Shown here piece after piece: positions 7,978 through 16,757 of a DNA stretch of 64,000 bases. The notes under the pieces are model-generated. The model saw nothing but the letters and a program-made list of their open reading frames with translations. It made no database searches and had not been told where the DNA came from. Every line of letters starts with the position of its first letter. Within the stretch, counting starts at the first letter, position 1. Location of the stretch: positions 269,170-333,169 of the forward strand of contig NZ_JBHSYQ010000004.1 of the NCBI RefSeq assembly GCF_042662225.1, read 5' to 3'. The DNA comes from Nibribacter roseus (GTDB taxonomy: Bacteria; Bacteroidota; Bacteroidia; Cytophagales; Hymenobacteraceae). A program made the translations under genes and the position numbers.

Positions 7978-8832
7978 ATGATACACATCAACAATCTTAG
8001 TTTTGGGTACAGAAAAAAGCACCTGTTGTTCCAGAACCTGAACCTGTCTCTCTTTAAAGGGCACATTTATGGTCTGCTGGGCAAGAACGGGGCGGGCAAG
8101 TCAACCTTGCTCAAGAACATGGTAGGGCTGGCATATCCTTTAGAAGGTACCTGTACTATCAACGGCAAAAATGCCAGTAAGCGGTCGCCGGAGGTGCTGG
8201 AGAACTTGTTCTTTTTGCCCGAGGAAATTTATGTTCCGCCGCTTACCTCGGCAAAGTACGTAGCCCGAACCGCCTGCTTTTACCCTAACTTCAATGAGCA
8301 GGAGTTCTACAGTTATCTGGCGGAGTTTGAAGTACCCCGCGATGCCGTGCTGGACAAGATGTCTTTTGGGCAGCAGAAAAAAATGATGATTGCCTTTGCC
8401 CTGGCCACTAACACAGAGCTGTTGGTCATGGATGAACCTACAAACGGACTGGACATTCCCTCAAAGGTGCAGTTCAGAAAAATTATCGCCAGAGCCCTCA
8501 CTGAAGACCGCTGCGTGGTGATCTCTACCCACCAGGTGCGTGATCTGGAGAGCCTCATTGACACCCTGGTAGTGGTGCATAACCGTGAGATAGTGGTGAA
8601 CGAAGAGCTGGACAGCATAGCCGAAAAACTGCTGTTTACAACCCTTCCTTCTGCCGAGGGGCACGATGTGCTGTATGCGGAAGAGTCGGTCAGGGGGCTG
8701 AATGCTATTTTGCCCAACACTGAGGGGGTGTATAGCAAAGTTGATATGGAGCTTTTCTTTAACGCCATTATCAATGGCAATCCGTCTGTTGTTCAATTGT
8801 TACACTCAAACCCTCTGCAAAATGCATTTTAA
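7978..8832 (+). CDS. ABC transporter ATP-binding protein
   Basis: A 284-residue ABC ATPase. Walker A is G-K-N-G-A-G-K-S-T (about 38-46), the signature is M-S-F-G-Q-Q-K-K, and Walker B is L-L-V-M-D-E-P-T-N-G-L-D, with the switch His in S-T-H-Q-V-R-D. A C-terminal extension of about 75 residues follows the ATPase core. The promoter position favours this start over 7906. The next gene (membrane protein) overlaps it by 11 nt. The arrangement with a YtrA-type regulator resembles bacitracin or cell-envelope stress ABC modules; the cargo is unknown. Confidence 0.9.
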   Translation: MIHINNLSFGYRKKHLLFQNLNLSLFKGHIYGLLGKNGAGKSTLLKNMVGLAYPLEGTCTINGKNASKRSPEVLENLFFLPEEIYVPPLTSAKYVARTACFYPNFNEQEFYSYLAEFEVPRDAVLDKMSFGQQKKMMIAFALATNTELLVMDEPTNGLDIPSKVQFRKIIARALTEDRCVVISTHQVRDLESLIDTLVVVHNREIVVNEELDSIAEKLLFTTLPSAEGHDVLYAEESVRGLNAILPNTEGVYSKVDMELFFNAIINGNPSVVQLLHSNPLQNAF

Positions 8833-9592
8833 CATAAAACGATTCGGGCTACTGTTCATGAAGCATACCGTGGAGCACTACAGGTATTATCTTATGGCTT
8901 GGGGTGTTCTGCTGGGTATCATTGCGCTACTCATGGGCTTTATTATATATGCTGAGGAAGGGGGGCTGTCTGTGAAAGGGCAGGCGGTCATTTTTGCCTT
9001 GGTGCTCATTGGTGCCGGTTCTATTTTCACCAGTACGGTTTTTTCTGATTTAGGCGACAAGAAAAAAGCGATAGCGGCGCTTACGCTTCCGGCTTCTCAC
9101 CTTGAGAAGTACCTGGTGGGCTGGCTGTTTTCTTACCTGTTTTTTCAGATAGTGTACGTGGCTAGTTTTTATTTAGTAGCCTATCTAATGGTGCCATTAG
9201 ATGATTGGGGAGACCAGAAACCACAGTTCATGCCCTTGTTCACAAATGAAAACGGACAGATAACGTTTTTTGTGCTGTTTGCCTTTATTCATGGTATTGC
9301 CTTTCTGGGCTCCATCTTTTTCGAGAAATGGCACTTCATCAAAACTGCCTTTATTTACTTTCTGCTAATGATCGGGTTCATGCTGTTGAACAGAGTCTTT
9401 ATGGAAAGCCTGCTGGGAATTGAACTAGAGAGTGCTGTGCCTTTCTCTAACATCAGCCTGAAAGAGGGGGAATATTATTACTCTGTTCGTTTCCCAGATA
9501 ATTGGGCGGCTTGGCTGGCGGTGGTGCCCCTTGGTTGCGCCCTGCTGTTGTGGGTTACTACCTACTTCAGGCTGAGAGAAAAAGAAGTGTAG
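8822..9592 (+). CDS. ABC transporter membrane subunit (ABC-2-like)
   Basis: A 256-residue membrane protein with about six hydrophobic segments (near 22-45, 52-75, 105-130, 155-175, 185-205, 230-250). It overlaps the ATPase gene by 11 nt, so it is the membrane partner. Start is taken as ATG 8822; the frame is open further upstream inside the ATPase gene, but that part would be a shadow. No family motif beyond the membrane layout is recognisable. Confidence 0.75.
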   Translation: MHFNIKRFGLLFMKHTVEHYRYYLMAWGVLLGIIALLMGFIIYAEEGGLSVKGQAVIFALVLIGAGSIFTSTVFSDLGDKKKAIAALTLPASHLEKYLVGWLFSYLFFQIVYVASFYLVAYLMVPLDDWGDQKPQFMPLFTNENGQITFFVLFAFIHGIAFLGSIFFEKWHFIKTAFIYFLLMIGFMLLNRVFMESLLGIELESAVPFSNISLKEGEYYYSVRFPDNWAAWLAVVPLGCALLLWVTTYFRLREKEV

Positions 9593-9609
9593 CCTTAAAA
9601 ATAGCAACC

Positions 9610-9987
9610 ATGGAATTCAAAAATAATGAAGCCATTTACCTGCAGATAGCCGCTTACGTGAGCGACAACATTCTGCTGGGCAAATGGCCACCTGAAGATA
9701 AAGTACCCTCGGTTCGTGAACTGGCTGTGGAGCTACAGGTAAACCCGAATACGGTTATGCGCACGTATGAGTACCTCCAAAACCAAGAGGTGATTTACAA
9801 CAAGCGTGGCATTGGGTTCTTTGTAACACCAGACGGAGTGGGCAAGGTGAAGAAGCACCGCCGGGAAAGGTTTCTGCAGCAAGACCTTCCCGAGTTCTTC
9901 CGGAACATTTTCCTGTTGGATATTCCGCTGGAGGAATTGCAGCAGCGCTACGAGCATTTTAAAACTGAAAATTTCACCACAAAATAA
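9610..9987 (+). CDS. GntR-family (YtrA-type) transcriptional regulator
   Basis: A 125-residue protein. Residues 8-75 are a winged helix-turn-helix with the GntR signature P-S-V-R-E-L-A followed by V-N-P-N-T-V-M-R-T-Y-E-Y-L. The effector region is only about 45 residues, which is typical of the short YtrA subfamily. It is encoded 17 nt after the ABC membrane subunit. It probably represses its own operon through the palindrome at 7943-7962. Confidence 0.9.
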   Translation: MEFKNNEAIYLQIAAYVSDNILLGKWPPEDKVPSVRELAVELQVNPNTVMRTYEYLQNQEVIYNKRGIGFFVTPDGVGKVKKHRRERFLQQDLPEFFRNIFLLDIPLEELQQRYEHFKTENFTTK

Positions 9988-9993
9988 CAGAAC

Positions 9994-10713
9994 ATGAAAA
10001 AGAGTAATATTCTGCTGTTTACAGCGCTGGCCTTTTTCGTCTGCTGCCTGACCGCCTTCAACTTTGCCATGAAAGCGCAGTTTGACACTGGGCAGTACAA
10101 AGACAGATACTTTGACTACGTCACGTTTAACCAGAAAGGGTTTAGCGCAGTAGAAGTAAACGGAGCCGCCAGATTGAATGTGAGGCTGACGCAGGGGCCT
10201 CATCAAGTGCGGGCGCATAAAGACGCTCAGGAGTACCTAGAGATCAGACAAGAGGGGAATAAATTGATAATTGATGTAAACCATAAATCTGACAGGGAGC
10301 AATATCACGGTGAGGTGCTGGTGTCTTTGCCGGAGCTTACGTTGTTGGAGGTTTCATCTAAGTACACCAAAGCCGGTAAACCTGCCAACACCATTGCCGC
10401 GCGTTTTAAGTATGGCAATGTACAGGTAACTGGTTTTTCACAAGACAGTCTGCAGTTGCTGCAAGACCATGCAACATCGGTACTTTTAACTAATCTGAAA
10501 CTGGACAAGCTAACAGCTGTGGCAGGAACCACCCCAGGCAGTACCCCTGAGCTGTTTTTGGCAGGAAACACTATACAGGCCGCCCACTTTGACATAAAGA
10601 ACAAAGGGAAGCTTGAACTTAATAATATGCTTATCCCAAATTTAAGCTATGAATTTTCAGACAGTGCCAGCGCCAATTTCACCGGTACATCTCTGCAATT
10701 GCTCAAGAAGTAA
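9994..10713 (+). CDS. Exported GIN-domain (DUF2807-like) protein
   Basis: A 239-residue protein with an N-terminal hydrophobic segment (about 7-25) that acts as signal or anchor. The rest is a repetitive beta-rich segment (F-S-A-V-E-V-N-G-A-A-R-L-N-V start) matching the GIN/DUF2807 beta-helix found in Bacteroidota envelope proteins. It is the last gene of the ABC/GntR operon, 6 nt after the regulator, and ends before a strong terminator-like palindrome. Role unknown; an envelope stress link is inferred from context. Confidence 0.7.
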   Translation: MKKSNILLFTALAFFVCCLTAFNFAMKAQFDTGQYKDRYFDYVTFNQKGFSAVEVNGAARLNVRLTQGPHQVRAHKDAQEYLEIRQEGNKLIIDVNHKSDREQYHGEVLVSLPELTLLEVSSKYTKAGKPANTIAARFKYGNVQVTGFSQDSLQLLQDHATSVLLTNLKLDKLTAVAGTTPGSTPELFLAGNTIQAAHFDIKNKGKLELNNMLIPNLSYEFSDSASANFTGTSLQLLKK

Positions 10714-10768
10714 CAGAAGAAAGTTCTATTTAGAAGGTTATTCCTGAGAACAACCTTCTCATTACCTG

Positions 10769-10830
10769 CGCACCTCTGTTTTGGGTCTGTTTTCTCTAAA
10801 ACAAGCCAAAAACAGAGGTGCGTTTTTTTT
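10769..10830 (+). terminator. Nested palindromic element copy 5 with T-tract
   Basis: CGCACCTCTGTTTTGG pairs with CCAAAAACAGAGGTGCG (one bulge) and is followed by eight T residues at 10823-10830. This copy has every feature of an intrinsic terminator for the ABC/GntR operon. Confidence 0.75.
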
Positions 10831-10906
10831 AGAACATTCCCTGTAGATTCTATACATCCTAAAGAACCTCGGCTCCGTTAATTTAAGTGGAACCAGTAAG
10901 CACTCA

Positions 10907-11953
10907 ATGAACTCTCTTTACCATTCTCTTACCATCTCCCATATTACAGAAGAAGTACCAGGCTTTAAAACCTTCATTTTTGCGGGGGAAGACGCCAACG
11001 CCATTCGTTATGAAGCAGGGCAATACCTGACGTTGGTGATGATGGAGAACCAAGCGGAAGTGCGAAGGTCTTATTCTATCATCTCTTCTCCTGATTTGGG
11101 AGAACCGTTGGCCATTGGGGTGAAGCGTATTGAGAATGGGGTGTTCTCCAGATGGCTTGTTGACAAGGCCAAAGTAGGCGATGTAGTAACAACCACTGGG
11201 GCATCTGGCTTTTTCATACTTCCCCAAGAGCTGTCTCTCCGGCAGAAACAGGTGATGTGTTGGGCGGCAGGCAGCGGAATTACGCCCATTTTTTCTATAA
11301 TAAAAACTCTGCTGTATGCGCACCAGGCCGTGAACGTGTTGTTGGTGTACAGTAACTCCTCTCCGGAAGTCACCATTTATAAAGAACATTTGGAGCGGTT
11401 GGCGCAACAGTTTCCGGACCAGTTCCAACTGGTGTTTTTGTATAGTAATGCTCAACGGTTAGATGAGGCACGGCTGCACAAAAGTTTTCTTAAGCAATTG
11501 GTGCGTAAACATGCTGCTGTGCCTGCCGCCGACCTTCTGTGTTACATCTGTGGTCCAGAAAATTACCGCAGGCTCTGTGTGTATGGCTTAAGGGAAATGG
11601 ACGTGCCAGCCGAGCAAATCTGGCAAGAGAATTTCAATTCAGAGAAGGTAACACTAAAGGTGCTGCCACCAGACACAAACCCGCACCGGGTAACCTTGTG
11701 GCTGCACAACGAAAAGTATGAGGTTGTTACCCAATACCCAGACACCATTCTACAGGCTGCCAGAAAAACAGGTATTTCATTGCCCTACAGCTGCGAGACA
11801 GGTAAGTGCGGCAACTGTGCAGCCCAATGTCTGGAGGGTTCCGTCTGGATGTCGTACAACGAAGTGCTTACTCAAAAAGCCTTGGCAAAAGGGTTAACTC
11901 TTACCTGCGTTGGCTATCCGTTTGGCGGAGATGTAGTCTTGAAGTTGCTGTAG
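10907..11953 (+). CDS. Ferredoxin-NADP reductase-type oxidoreductase with 2Fe-2S domain (PaaE-like)
   Basis: A 348-residue soluble flavoprotein. Residues 1-105 form the FAD-binding barrel with R-R-S-Y-S-I-I-S-S (FAD phosphate contact). Residues about 110-240 are the NAD(P) domain with W-A-A-G-S-G-I-T-P and C-Y-I-C-G-P-E. Residues about 260-348 are a plant-type 2Fe-2S ferredoxin with C-E-T-G-K-C-G-N-C plus a distal Cys in L-T-C-V-G-Y-P. The architecture equals PaaE of the phenylacetyl-CoA epoxidase, but no paa genes are nearby, so it more likely feeds electrons to another oxygenase or desaturase. Confidence 0.85.
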   Translation: MNSLYHSLTISHITEEVPGFKTFIFAGEDANAIRYEAGQYLTLVMMENQAEVRRSYSIISSPDLGEPLAIGVKRIENGVFSRWLVDKAKVGDVVTTTGASGFFILPQELSLRQKQVMCWAAGSGITPIFSIIKTLLYAHQAVNVLLVYSNSSPEVTIYKEHLERLAQQFPDQFQLVFLYSNAQRLDEARLHKSFLKQLVRKHAAVPAADLLCYICGPENYRRLCVYGLREMDVPAEQIWQENFNSEKVTLKVLPPDTNPHRVTLWLHNEKYEVVTQYPDTILQAARKTGISLPYSCETGKCGNCAAQCLEGSVWMSYNEVLTQKALAKGLTLTCVGYPFGGDVVLKLL

Positions 11954-11956
11954 AAT

Positions 11957-11998
11957 CTGTTTTTGACCCAATTTTAGAAAATGACGCCAAAAACGCAG
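11957..11998. repeat. Nested palindromic element copy 6 (degenerate)
   Basis: CTGTTTTTG and CAAAAACGCAG arms around an ATTTTAGAAAAT core, located between convergent genes right after the oxidoreductase stop codon. It could end transcription from both sides. Confidence 0.5.
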
Positions 11999-12005
11999 TC
12001 ATCAT

Positions 12006-12467
12006 TTAGGTTTGCGCCCTGCTTTTCACCGTCAGAAGCCACTCCTTGGCCGGTGCCACGTCGTCAAACATCTTTATTTCAAACTTGTCGCTGATGTGCT
12101 GGTGCAGCTGATGAAAAGACATTTGACCGTATACACCGGGTGCCAACACCTGTGCCATAAACCGCAAGCCTAGTTCCATCACCTTCGGAGTCCAGTAAGA
12201 TACTATCCATTCCTGAGCGATATCCCAAGGACCAATCAATTCTTTGTGGTTGTTCAGGAGCCGCGCACAAGGCTGCTCTTCTATCATTTTAATATAGAAA
12301 CTACCGCCTTGCATAACCGTCTCTAGCGTCTGAATGCCAATCCACTGGGCATGGATGTAAGAATTGTCTGCGGCACGTTCAGCTATAAGAAAAACATCGC
12401 CGTTTGGCTTTTTAAGCTCAGTTCTAGTCATGTCAGAGGCTCCAGTTAACGTTTTATAAATTCCCAT
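12006..12467 (-). CDS. Hypothetical protein, STAS/SEC14-like layout
   Basis: A 153-residue cytoplasmic protein, not firmly recognised. The stretch around A-R-L-L-N-N-H-K-E-L-I-G-P-W-D (about 77-91), a preceding Y-I-H-A-Q-W-I-G-I strand and a C-terminal amphipathic segment ending in A-K-E-W-L recall the SpoIIAA/SEC14-like fold of small Bacteroidota orphans. A second in-frame ATG (residue 13, 12431) may be the true start. Convergent with the oxidoreductase gene. Confidence 0.6.
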   Translation of the reverse strand: MGIYKTLTGASDMTRTELKKPNGDVFLIAERAADNSYIHAQWIGIQTLETVMQGGSFYIKMIEEQPCARLLNNHKELIGPWDIAQEWIVSYWTPKVMELGLRFMAQVLAPGVYGQMSFHQLHQHISDKFEIKMFDDVAPAKEWLLTVKSRAQT

Positions 12468-12731
12468 TCTCCCATAAACAAGTCAAAATTCAAAGGAGTA
12501 GATCTGTAAAATTAGGAACTGATTTAATCTGAAACCAATTAAAATGATCGAAACCAGTGCCTATTACCGTTTTGTGCAGAGAAATTGCTGAAAATAAATT
12601 CCGTAGGTCTAGTACTGAAAATAGAACCTCCAAATGCTTAACCAATGCTTGTAGTAAATGCGCTTCTATTTTTGGTCTTATAGTTGCTTTAGCTCAAGCT
12701 TTGCTAATTTTACATCACTAAATTTATTTTC

Positions 12732-13061
12732 ATGAAAAATAGAATGTACCTAAAGTTAACCGTGCTATTTATTTTTATGGTGGGAGCAGTAGGCTGCTCC
12801 AGCTCTAAAAACACCAGTAGCTCGCGCACTCCTTCTACTACTAAAACATCTAAAAGCCAGTATCCGGGAGGGCAATATCCGGGAGGAATTGTAATTCCGG
12901 GAACCCAACCTTCTACAGAAGGCATGCCTCCGGGCCAGGCGAAGAAAGTACATGGTCATCAGTCTGCCAAAGCGTTTGCTCCAGGTCAACAAAAAAAGAA
13001 GAATAAGGGCCAAGGCAATCAAAAAGGGAAGAAGAACAAAGGCAAGGGGAAAAAGAAATAA
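12732..13061 (+). CDS. Small lysine-rich lipoprotein with PPGQAKK motif
   Basis: A 109-residue protein. Signal with lipobox V-G-C (about residue 22), then a Ser/Thr-rich linker, a Q-Y-P-G-G repeat and the motif P-P-G-Q-A-K-K-V-H-G followed by S-A-K-A-F-A-P-G-Q (about 66-85). The final 25 residues are almost all Lys, Gly, Gln and Asn. The P-P-G-Q-A-K-K...A-F-A-P-G-Q block is widespread in small Bacteroidota exported proteins of unknown role. The basic tail may bind anionic polymers such as LPS or DNA (inference). Confidence 0.75.
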   Translation: MKNRMYLKLTVLFIFMVGAVGCSSSKNTSSSRTPSTTKTSKSQYPGGQYPGGIVIPGTQPSTEGMPPGQAKKVHGHQSAKAFAPGQQKKKNKGQGNQKGKKNKGKGKKK

Positions 13062-13198
13062 CTCACCCTGCTTTCTGATTGCTGGCATCTTTTAACAAGA
13101 AGCACTTGAAGTTAAACCATCTTATGCGTTCGTTTAACGGGCTCTTTTAAACCAGCTTAGCTGCAATGCGTAAACCTTACAAACTAAGCATTACAACT

Positions 13199-13570
13199 AT
13201 GGCTATAAAAGATAAAGATAACCACGCTGCTGACAGCAGACCACAAAGTCTAAACGACGAAACCCACCAACGTAACGCACCAGGAAATCACCCAGACCCT
13301 ACCGCCAAGCGCAACATAGGGTTAAATGGAGAAACTGAACGGAATGACCAGAAAGATAAACTGGAGAACCTGCATATAGGCGGTAATGAAATTACCGGTT
13401 ATGGCGCCAATGACCACACTGAAAAAGAGTCTTTTGCGCAAGGGCCTGGTTTTGAGTATGAAGGCAGCTACCAAGAAATGGATGGCAGTGTGAACGGAGT
13501 CAGAAGCACTGACCAACCTTTGGGAAGTGATGACACCGAACCTTCAGACAATGAATACAAGCGTATCTAG
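13199..13570 (+). CDS. Small hydrophilic hypothetical protein
   Basis: A 123-residue protein rich in Asn, Asp, Glu, Gly and Lys, with no hydrophobic core, probably disordered. ATG 13199 is preferred; an in-frame ATG at 13166 would add 11 residues. I do not recognise a family. It resembles stress-related hydrophilins in composition only. It ends 18 nt before a canonical terminator. Confidence 0.6.
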   Translation: MAIKDKDNHAADSRPQSLNDETHQRNAPGNHPDPTAKRNIGLNGETERNDQKDKLENLHIGGNEITGYGANDHTEKESFAQGPGFEYEGSYQEMDGSVNGVRSTDQPLGSDDTEPSDNEYKRI

Positions 13571-13588
13571 ATTTGTGCGGAAGCATTA

Positions 13589-13630
13589 AAAAAAAGGCCG
13601 CCTTGCAAAACTGCAAGGCGGCCTTTTTTT
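13589..13630. terminator. Bidirectional intrinsic terminator
   Basis: A7-GGCCGCCTTGC and its complement GCAAGGCGGCC-T7 with a short loop, placed between convergent genes. This is a conventional GC-rich terminator, different in sequence from the palindromic family. Confidence 0.9.
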
Positions 13631-13661
13631 ATCTATAAGTAAGCTTTAATAGGAGGCGCTA

Positions 13662-14420
13662 TTATTTTTTCTCAGGGTACCACTTCCTTAACCTAACCTC
13701 TATTTTGTCATTACCGGCGTTGACTTTTTGCTTGAAAGCAGCTACATCACTTAAACCGTCTTTTCCACGGTAGTGGTAAGGGTAAATTACCTTAGGCTGA
13801 AATTCTAACACCGCTGATGCCGCCTGCTCAATGTCCATGGTGTAGGGTAGGTTCATGCTGACAAAGGCAACGTCTATGTTTTCAAGAGCACGCATTTCAG
13901 GAATGTCTTCTGTGTCTCCGGAGATATAGATATTCTTACCGCCAATGCTCAGCAAATACCCGTTCCCCCGGCCTTTGGTGTGCATGGCATCTGCTGCCTC
14001 AGGCAGGTTGTACATAGGTATGGCCTTTATGGTGATATCAAATTGGCTGGACATGTCGCCGTTTCGCAGCACCACTACCTGGTTTTTCAACTCAGCCGGA
14101 AGTTGTTCTGCTACTGCTTGAGGCGCTACTATTACCGCTTGTGAGGTGTTAATGCCGGCAAGGGTTTTCTTATCGAGATGGTCAGGGTGAATATCAGTGA
14201 GGAGAATTAGGTCTGGCTTATTTACGCTTTTGTATAGCTCTGGGCCACCGTAAGGGTCAACTAATATGTTTTTACCGTTCCATTTCATTGCCAGAGAACC
14301 ATGCAGGATAGGCTGAATGTGGAGGGGACCCTTGTTCGTCTCTATTCTGTCAGAGGCGTTGTTTTGAGCCTGAGTAGCCATTAAGATAAGGCTCAGGAAC
14401 AGAGTTAAAATTTTTTTCAT
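13662..14420 (-). CDS. Exported MBL-fold metallo-hydrolase (UlaG-like)
   Basis: A 252-residue protein with signal peptide (residues 1-19, cleaved near A-T-Q-A-Q). The metallo-beta-lactamase fold is seen in I-L-V-D-P-Y-G-G, the metal motif T-D-I-H-P-D-H-L-D (about 75-83), the Y-I-S-G-D-T-E-D strand and the late Y-P-Y-H-Y motif. The order matches UlaG/YfiR-type lactonase-like members. The first His of HxHxDH is Asp here (T-D-I-H-P-D-H). Substrate unknown. Its terminus meets the 13589-13630 terminator. Confidence 0.85.
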   Translation of the reverse strand: MKKILTLFLSLILMATQAQNNASDRIETNKGPLHIQPILHGSLAMKWNGKNILVDPYGGPELYKSVNKPDLILLTDIHPDHLDKKTLAGINTSQAVIVAPQAVAEQLPAELKNQVVVLRNGDMSSQFDITIKAIPMYNLPEAADAMHTKGRGNGYLLSIGGKNIYISGDTEDIPEMRALENIDVAFVSMNLPYTMDIEQAASAVLEFQPKVIYPYHYRGKDGLSDVAAFKQKVNAGNDKIEVRLRKWYPEKK

Positions 14421-14493
14421 AGATATAATTGGTTTCTGGTTTGGATGATTTTATGGATTAAAAAATTCTATAGTAGCAACAGGAGAAGGTCTA

Positions 14494-14540
14494 CTTCTGT
14501 TTTAGGCCTGTTTTTTATAAAACAGGCCTAAAACAGAAAG
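14494..14540. repeat. Nested palindromic element copy 7 (near-perfect, consensus form)
   Basis: CTTCTGTTTTAGGCCTG and its exact complement CAGGCCTAAAACAGAAG around TTTTTTATAAAA. It lies directly after the GH2 gene (minus strand) and is the best example of the consensus sequence. Confidence 0.85.
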
Positions 14541-14562
14541 ACTTTAGAGGCTAAGTTTAGTA

Positions 14563-16431
14563 TCAGCCGGTACACTTGTTGCCATCAGTGTTGCGTGAGT
14601 CAAGTATTCCGGCAGGTACATCAAGCTCTCCCGTGTGTGGGTCAATAATTCCGTTGCGTTCATCTTCAATGTTAGTGGCCTGTGTATAGACATCACCGGC
14701 AATAGGGCGTTTGCGCATCTCTTTTTTGAACTGTGCTATACGCTCTGCCCGCTCATTTAGATCATTAGGTCCGCCGTAGTCAGAGAAGCCAAAACCGCCC
14801 CACTCGCTCACGATCAACGGTGCCTGCCCGCGGTAAAAATATTGGTCGCCTACTACCAACGGAAACGCGGCTACGCCCTCCATTTGTCCGGCACAGAGTT
14901 GATCAAGAACCTCTTTCCAGCGCTCCAGTTCCGGGGTGTACAGGTGAGCTGTGAGTAGGTCAGACTTCAACTTACCTTCAAATGAAATGTGCTGCCAGCC
15001 GTCGTTGTCCACTACCAAAAACTGAGGGTACCTAATTTTCATATAATGGAAGGTATCCATAATGTACTGGCGGGTGGCTGGATTAGTGGCAATGTCTTGC
15101 GCGCCCCAGTCTTCGTTGTACAAGCTCCAGATAATTACCGATGGGTTTGTTTCTATTAGGGCCAGCATGCGCTGTAGCTCTGCCCAGTGGTTCTCACGGC
15201 TTCTTTGGGTGGAGCTGTGGGGGCTTGGTACTTCCACCCAAAGCAAGAGACCTATTTCATCGGCTAGGTTATAAATGCGGGGGTCTACACCCGCAATGTG
15301 CACACGTACCAAGTTGCAACCTAGTTTTTTCATGGCGTACATGTGGCGCCGCATCTCGTCATAGGTGGCAGTGCCGGGCTGGTACAAAATACCGTCTATG
15401 TAAATTTCCTGGTTGTTCAGGTAGATGTGCCGGCCGCGTGATTCAATTTTGCGCATGCCAAAGTGCCCCTCTATTTCGGCAGAATAGCCATTGGCGTCAA
15501 TAAGTTGCGCCACAATGCGGTACAAATGCGGATTTTCCGGACACCATAGTTGCGCCCCTGGCACCTCCATGACTACGTACTGCTGCTTTTGCCCTGCTTC
15601 CAGTCTCAGCGGATACTCAGCGGTGGCCAGCGGAATGGTGGAAGTGGCGCCTTCGCGTTCATACACATTGAGCCGAAGGGTATACATTCCGGGGTCATGT
15701 ATGCGCGATGTGAAATTGAAACGCACCATAGAGTCTTCAATAATGCTTTGTACCCCAATGCGCGAACGCAGTCGGTTACGTTCTACTGTCTCCAGCCATA
15801 CGCTGCGCACAGCGCCGGTATAGGTTTGGTACCAAATACCACCGCGTTTGTACACGTGAGACTCCTGCTTTCCTCTGGGGATCTCTGCGTCCATGGTATC
15901 AGCAATACGCACCGTGAGCCAGTTGACCGGCAGTAAATGCTCTTCATTAAGCTCATAAGAAAAAGACGTGTACTCGCCGTAATGCACTTCGTCGCCGTCT
16001 ACGGTTTTGAGAAGCCTGCCGTTTAACCATACCCTTGTTTCATAACCACAGGCTCCAAAAGTAATCTGAAACATGGAGGTGCCTGTGTTTTCCTCTCGTT
16101 CTGGCCGTTTAAATTCCCGTTCATACCAAACCACCACTTTGTCTTGCCAGGCAGGTTTCTGCAGTTGGTCTAGCTGTTGGTTTTTAGCGGCGGCCATGTG
16201 CTCTTCCACTGATCCTGGCCAGTTCGCCTTGTGTTCATATTTATGACCCAAGTACCAGCCATCTTGCAATCCGCGGTCATTAGGATCGACGGCAAAATTC
16301 CATTCGCCATCTAGTAGAAAGTAGGTATTGGGTCTGATGATGGCCCGCGGGAGTGGGTTTTGGGCACTTTTGGCAGCAGCAGATTCTTGAAAGCTTTCGG
16401 TGGTGCTAAGGTTAAATGGTTTAGTACTCAT
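14563..16431 (-). CDS. Glycoside hydrolase family 2 protein
   Basis: A 622-residue enzyme. An N-terminal jelly-roll sugar-binding domain (about 30-205), an immunoglobulin-like beta sandwich (about 210-320) and a TIM barrel (about 325-615) follow the GH2 order. The acid/base Glu is in I-W-S-L-Y-N-E-D-W-G and the nucleophile Glu in I-V-S-E-W-G-G-F. No signal peptide is visible, so it may act on imported oligosaccharides. GH2 enzymes cut beta-galactosides, beta-mannosides or beta-glucuronides; next to xylan genes a beta-galactosidase or glucuronidase role on side chains is plausible. First gene of the left arm of the xylan locus. Confidence 0.85.
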   Translation of the reverse strand: MSTKPFNLSTTESFQESAAAKSAQNPLPRAIIRPNTYFLLDGEWNFAVDPNDRGLQDGWYLGHKYEHKANWPGSVEEHMAAAKNQQLDQLQKPAWQDKVVVWYEREFKRPEREENTGTSMFQITFGACGYETRVWLNGRLLKTVDGDEVHYGEYTSFSYELNEEHLLPVNWLTVRIADTMDAEIPRGKQESHVYKRGGIWYQTYTGAVRSVWLETVERNRLRSRIGVQSIIEDSMVRFNFTSRIHDPGMYTLRLNVYEREGATSTIPLATAEYPLRLEAGQKQQYVVMEVPGAQLWCPENPHLYRIVAQLIDANGYSAEIEGHFGMRKIESRGRHIYLNNQEIYIDGILYQPGTATYDEMRRHMYAMKKLGCNLVRVHIAGVDPRIYNLADEIGLLLWVEVPSPHSSTQRSRENHWAELQRMLALIETNPSVIIWSLYNEDWGAQDIATNPATRQYIMDTFHYMKIRYPQFLVVDNDGWQHISFEGKLKSDLLTAHLYTPELERWKEVLDQLCAGQMEGVAAFPLVVGDQYFYRGQAPLIVSEWGGFGFSDYGGPNDLNERAERIAQFKKEMRKRPIAGDVYTQATNIEDERNGIIDPHTGELDVPAGILDSRNTDGNKCTG

Positions 16432-16757
16432 AGGTGTCTTGTATTTGAAATCAGGTTCAAAACAGGTTTCCTATCTTTAACGATGAATTTTCAAACAAAG
16501 ACAATAAGAATGATGAACAGCCTTCAGAAAATTATACCACAACCAAATAGTAGAAATTAGGCGAAGAGTAATAACCCATTTACCTATCTTTCTGGAGAAA
16601 CAGAAGTAAGGTCTGTTGTAGGCTTTCAGAAGGAGATTAAGTGGCAAAGGGGGCAAAAGCAAAAGCCCCTATTGCAGGGGCTTTTGTTGTAAGGGTATGT
16701 TAAGTAGTTTATGACTCTTTCAGCCATTTATGTGCTTGAAAGAAGTAGACCAAAATC
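16432..16757. other. Intergenic region between GH2 and the HGxPGHxC lipoprotein
   Basis: It holds a hairpin at 16660-16686 and, just upstream of the GH2 start, TGAAATCAGGTTCA (16446-16459), a dyad two mismatches from the LacI-type consensus TGnAAnCGnTTnCA. No gene is seen. Confidence 0.4.
16660..16686 (-). terminator. Intrinsic terminator hairpin
   Basis: CAAAAGCCCCT / AGGGGCTTTTG, an 11-bp perfect stem with a 5-nt loop, downstream of the minus-strand lipoprotein gene; the minus-strand 3' flank is T-rich within the stem. Confidence 0.7.
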
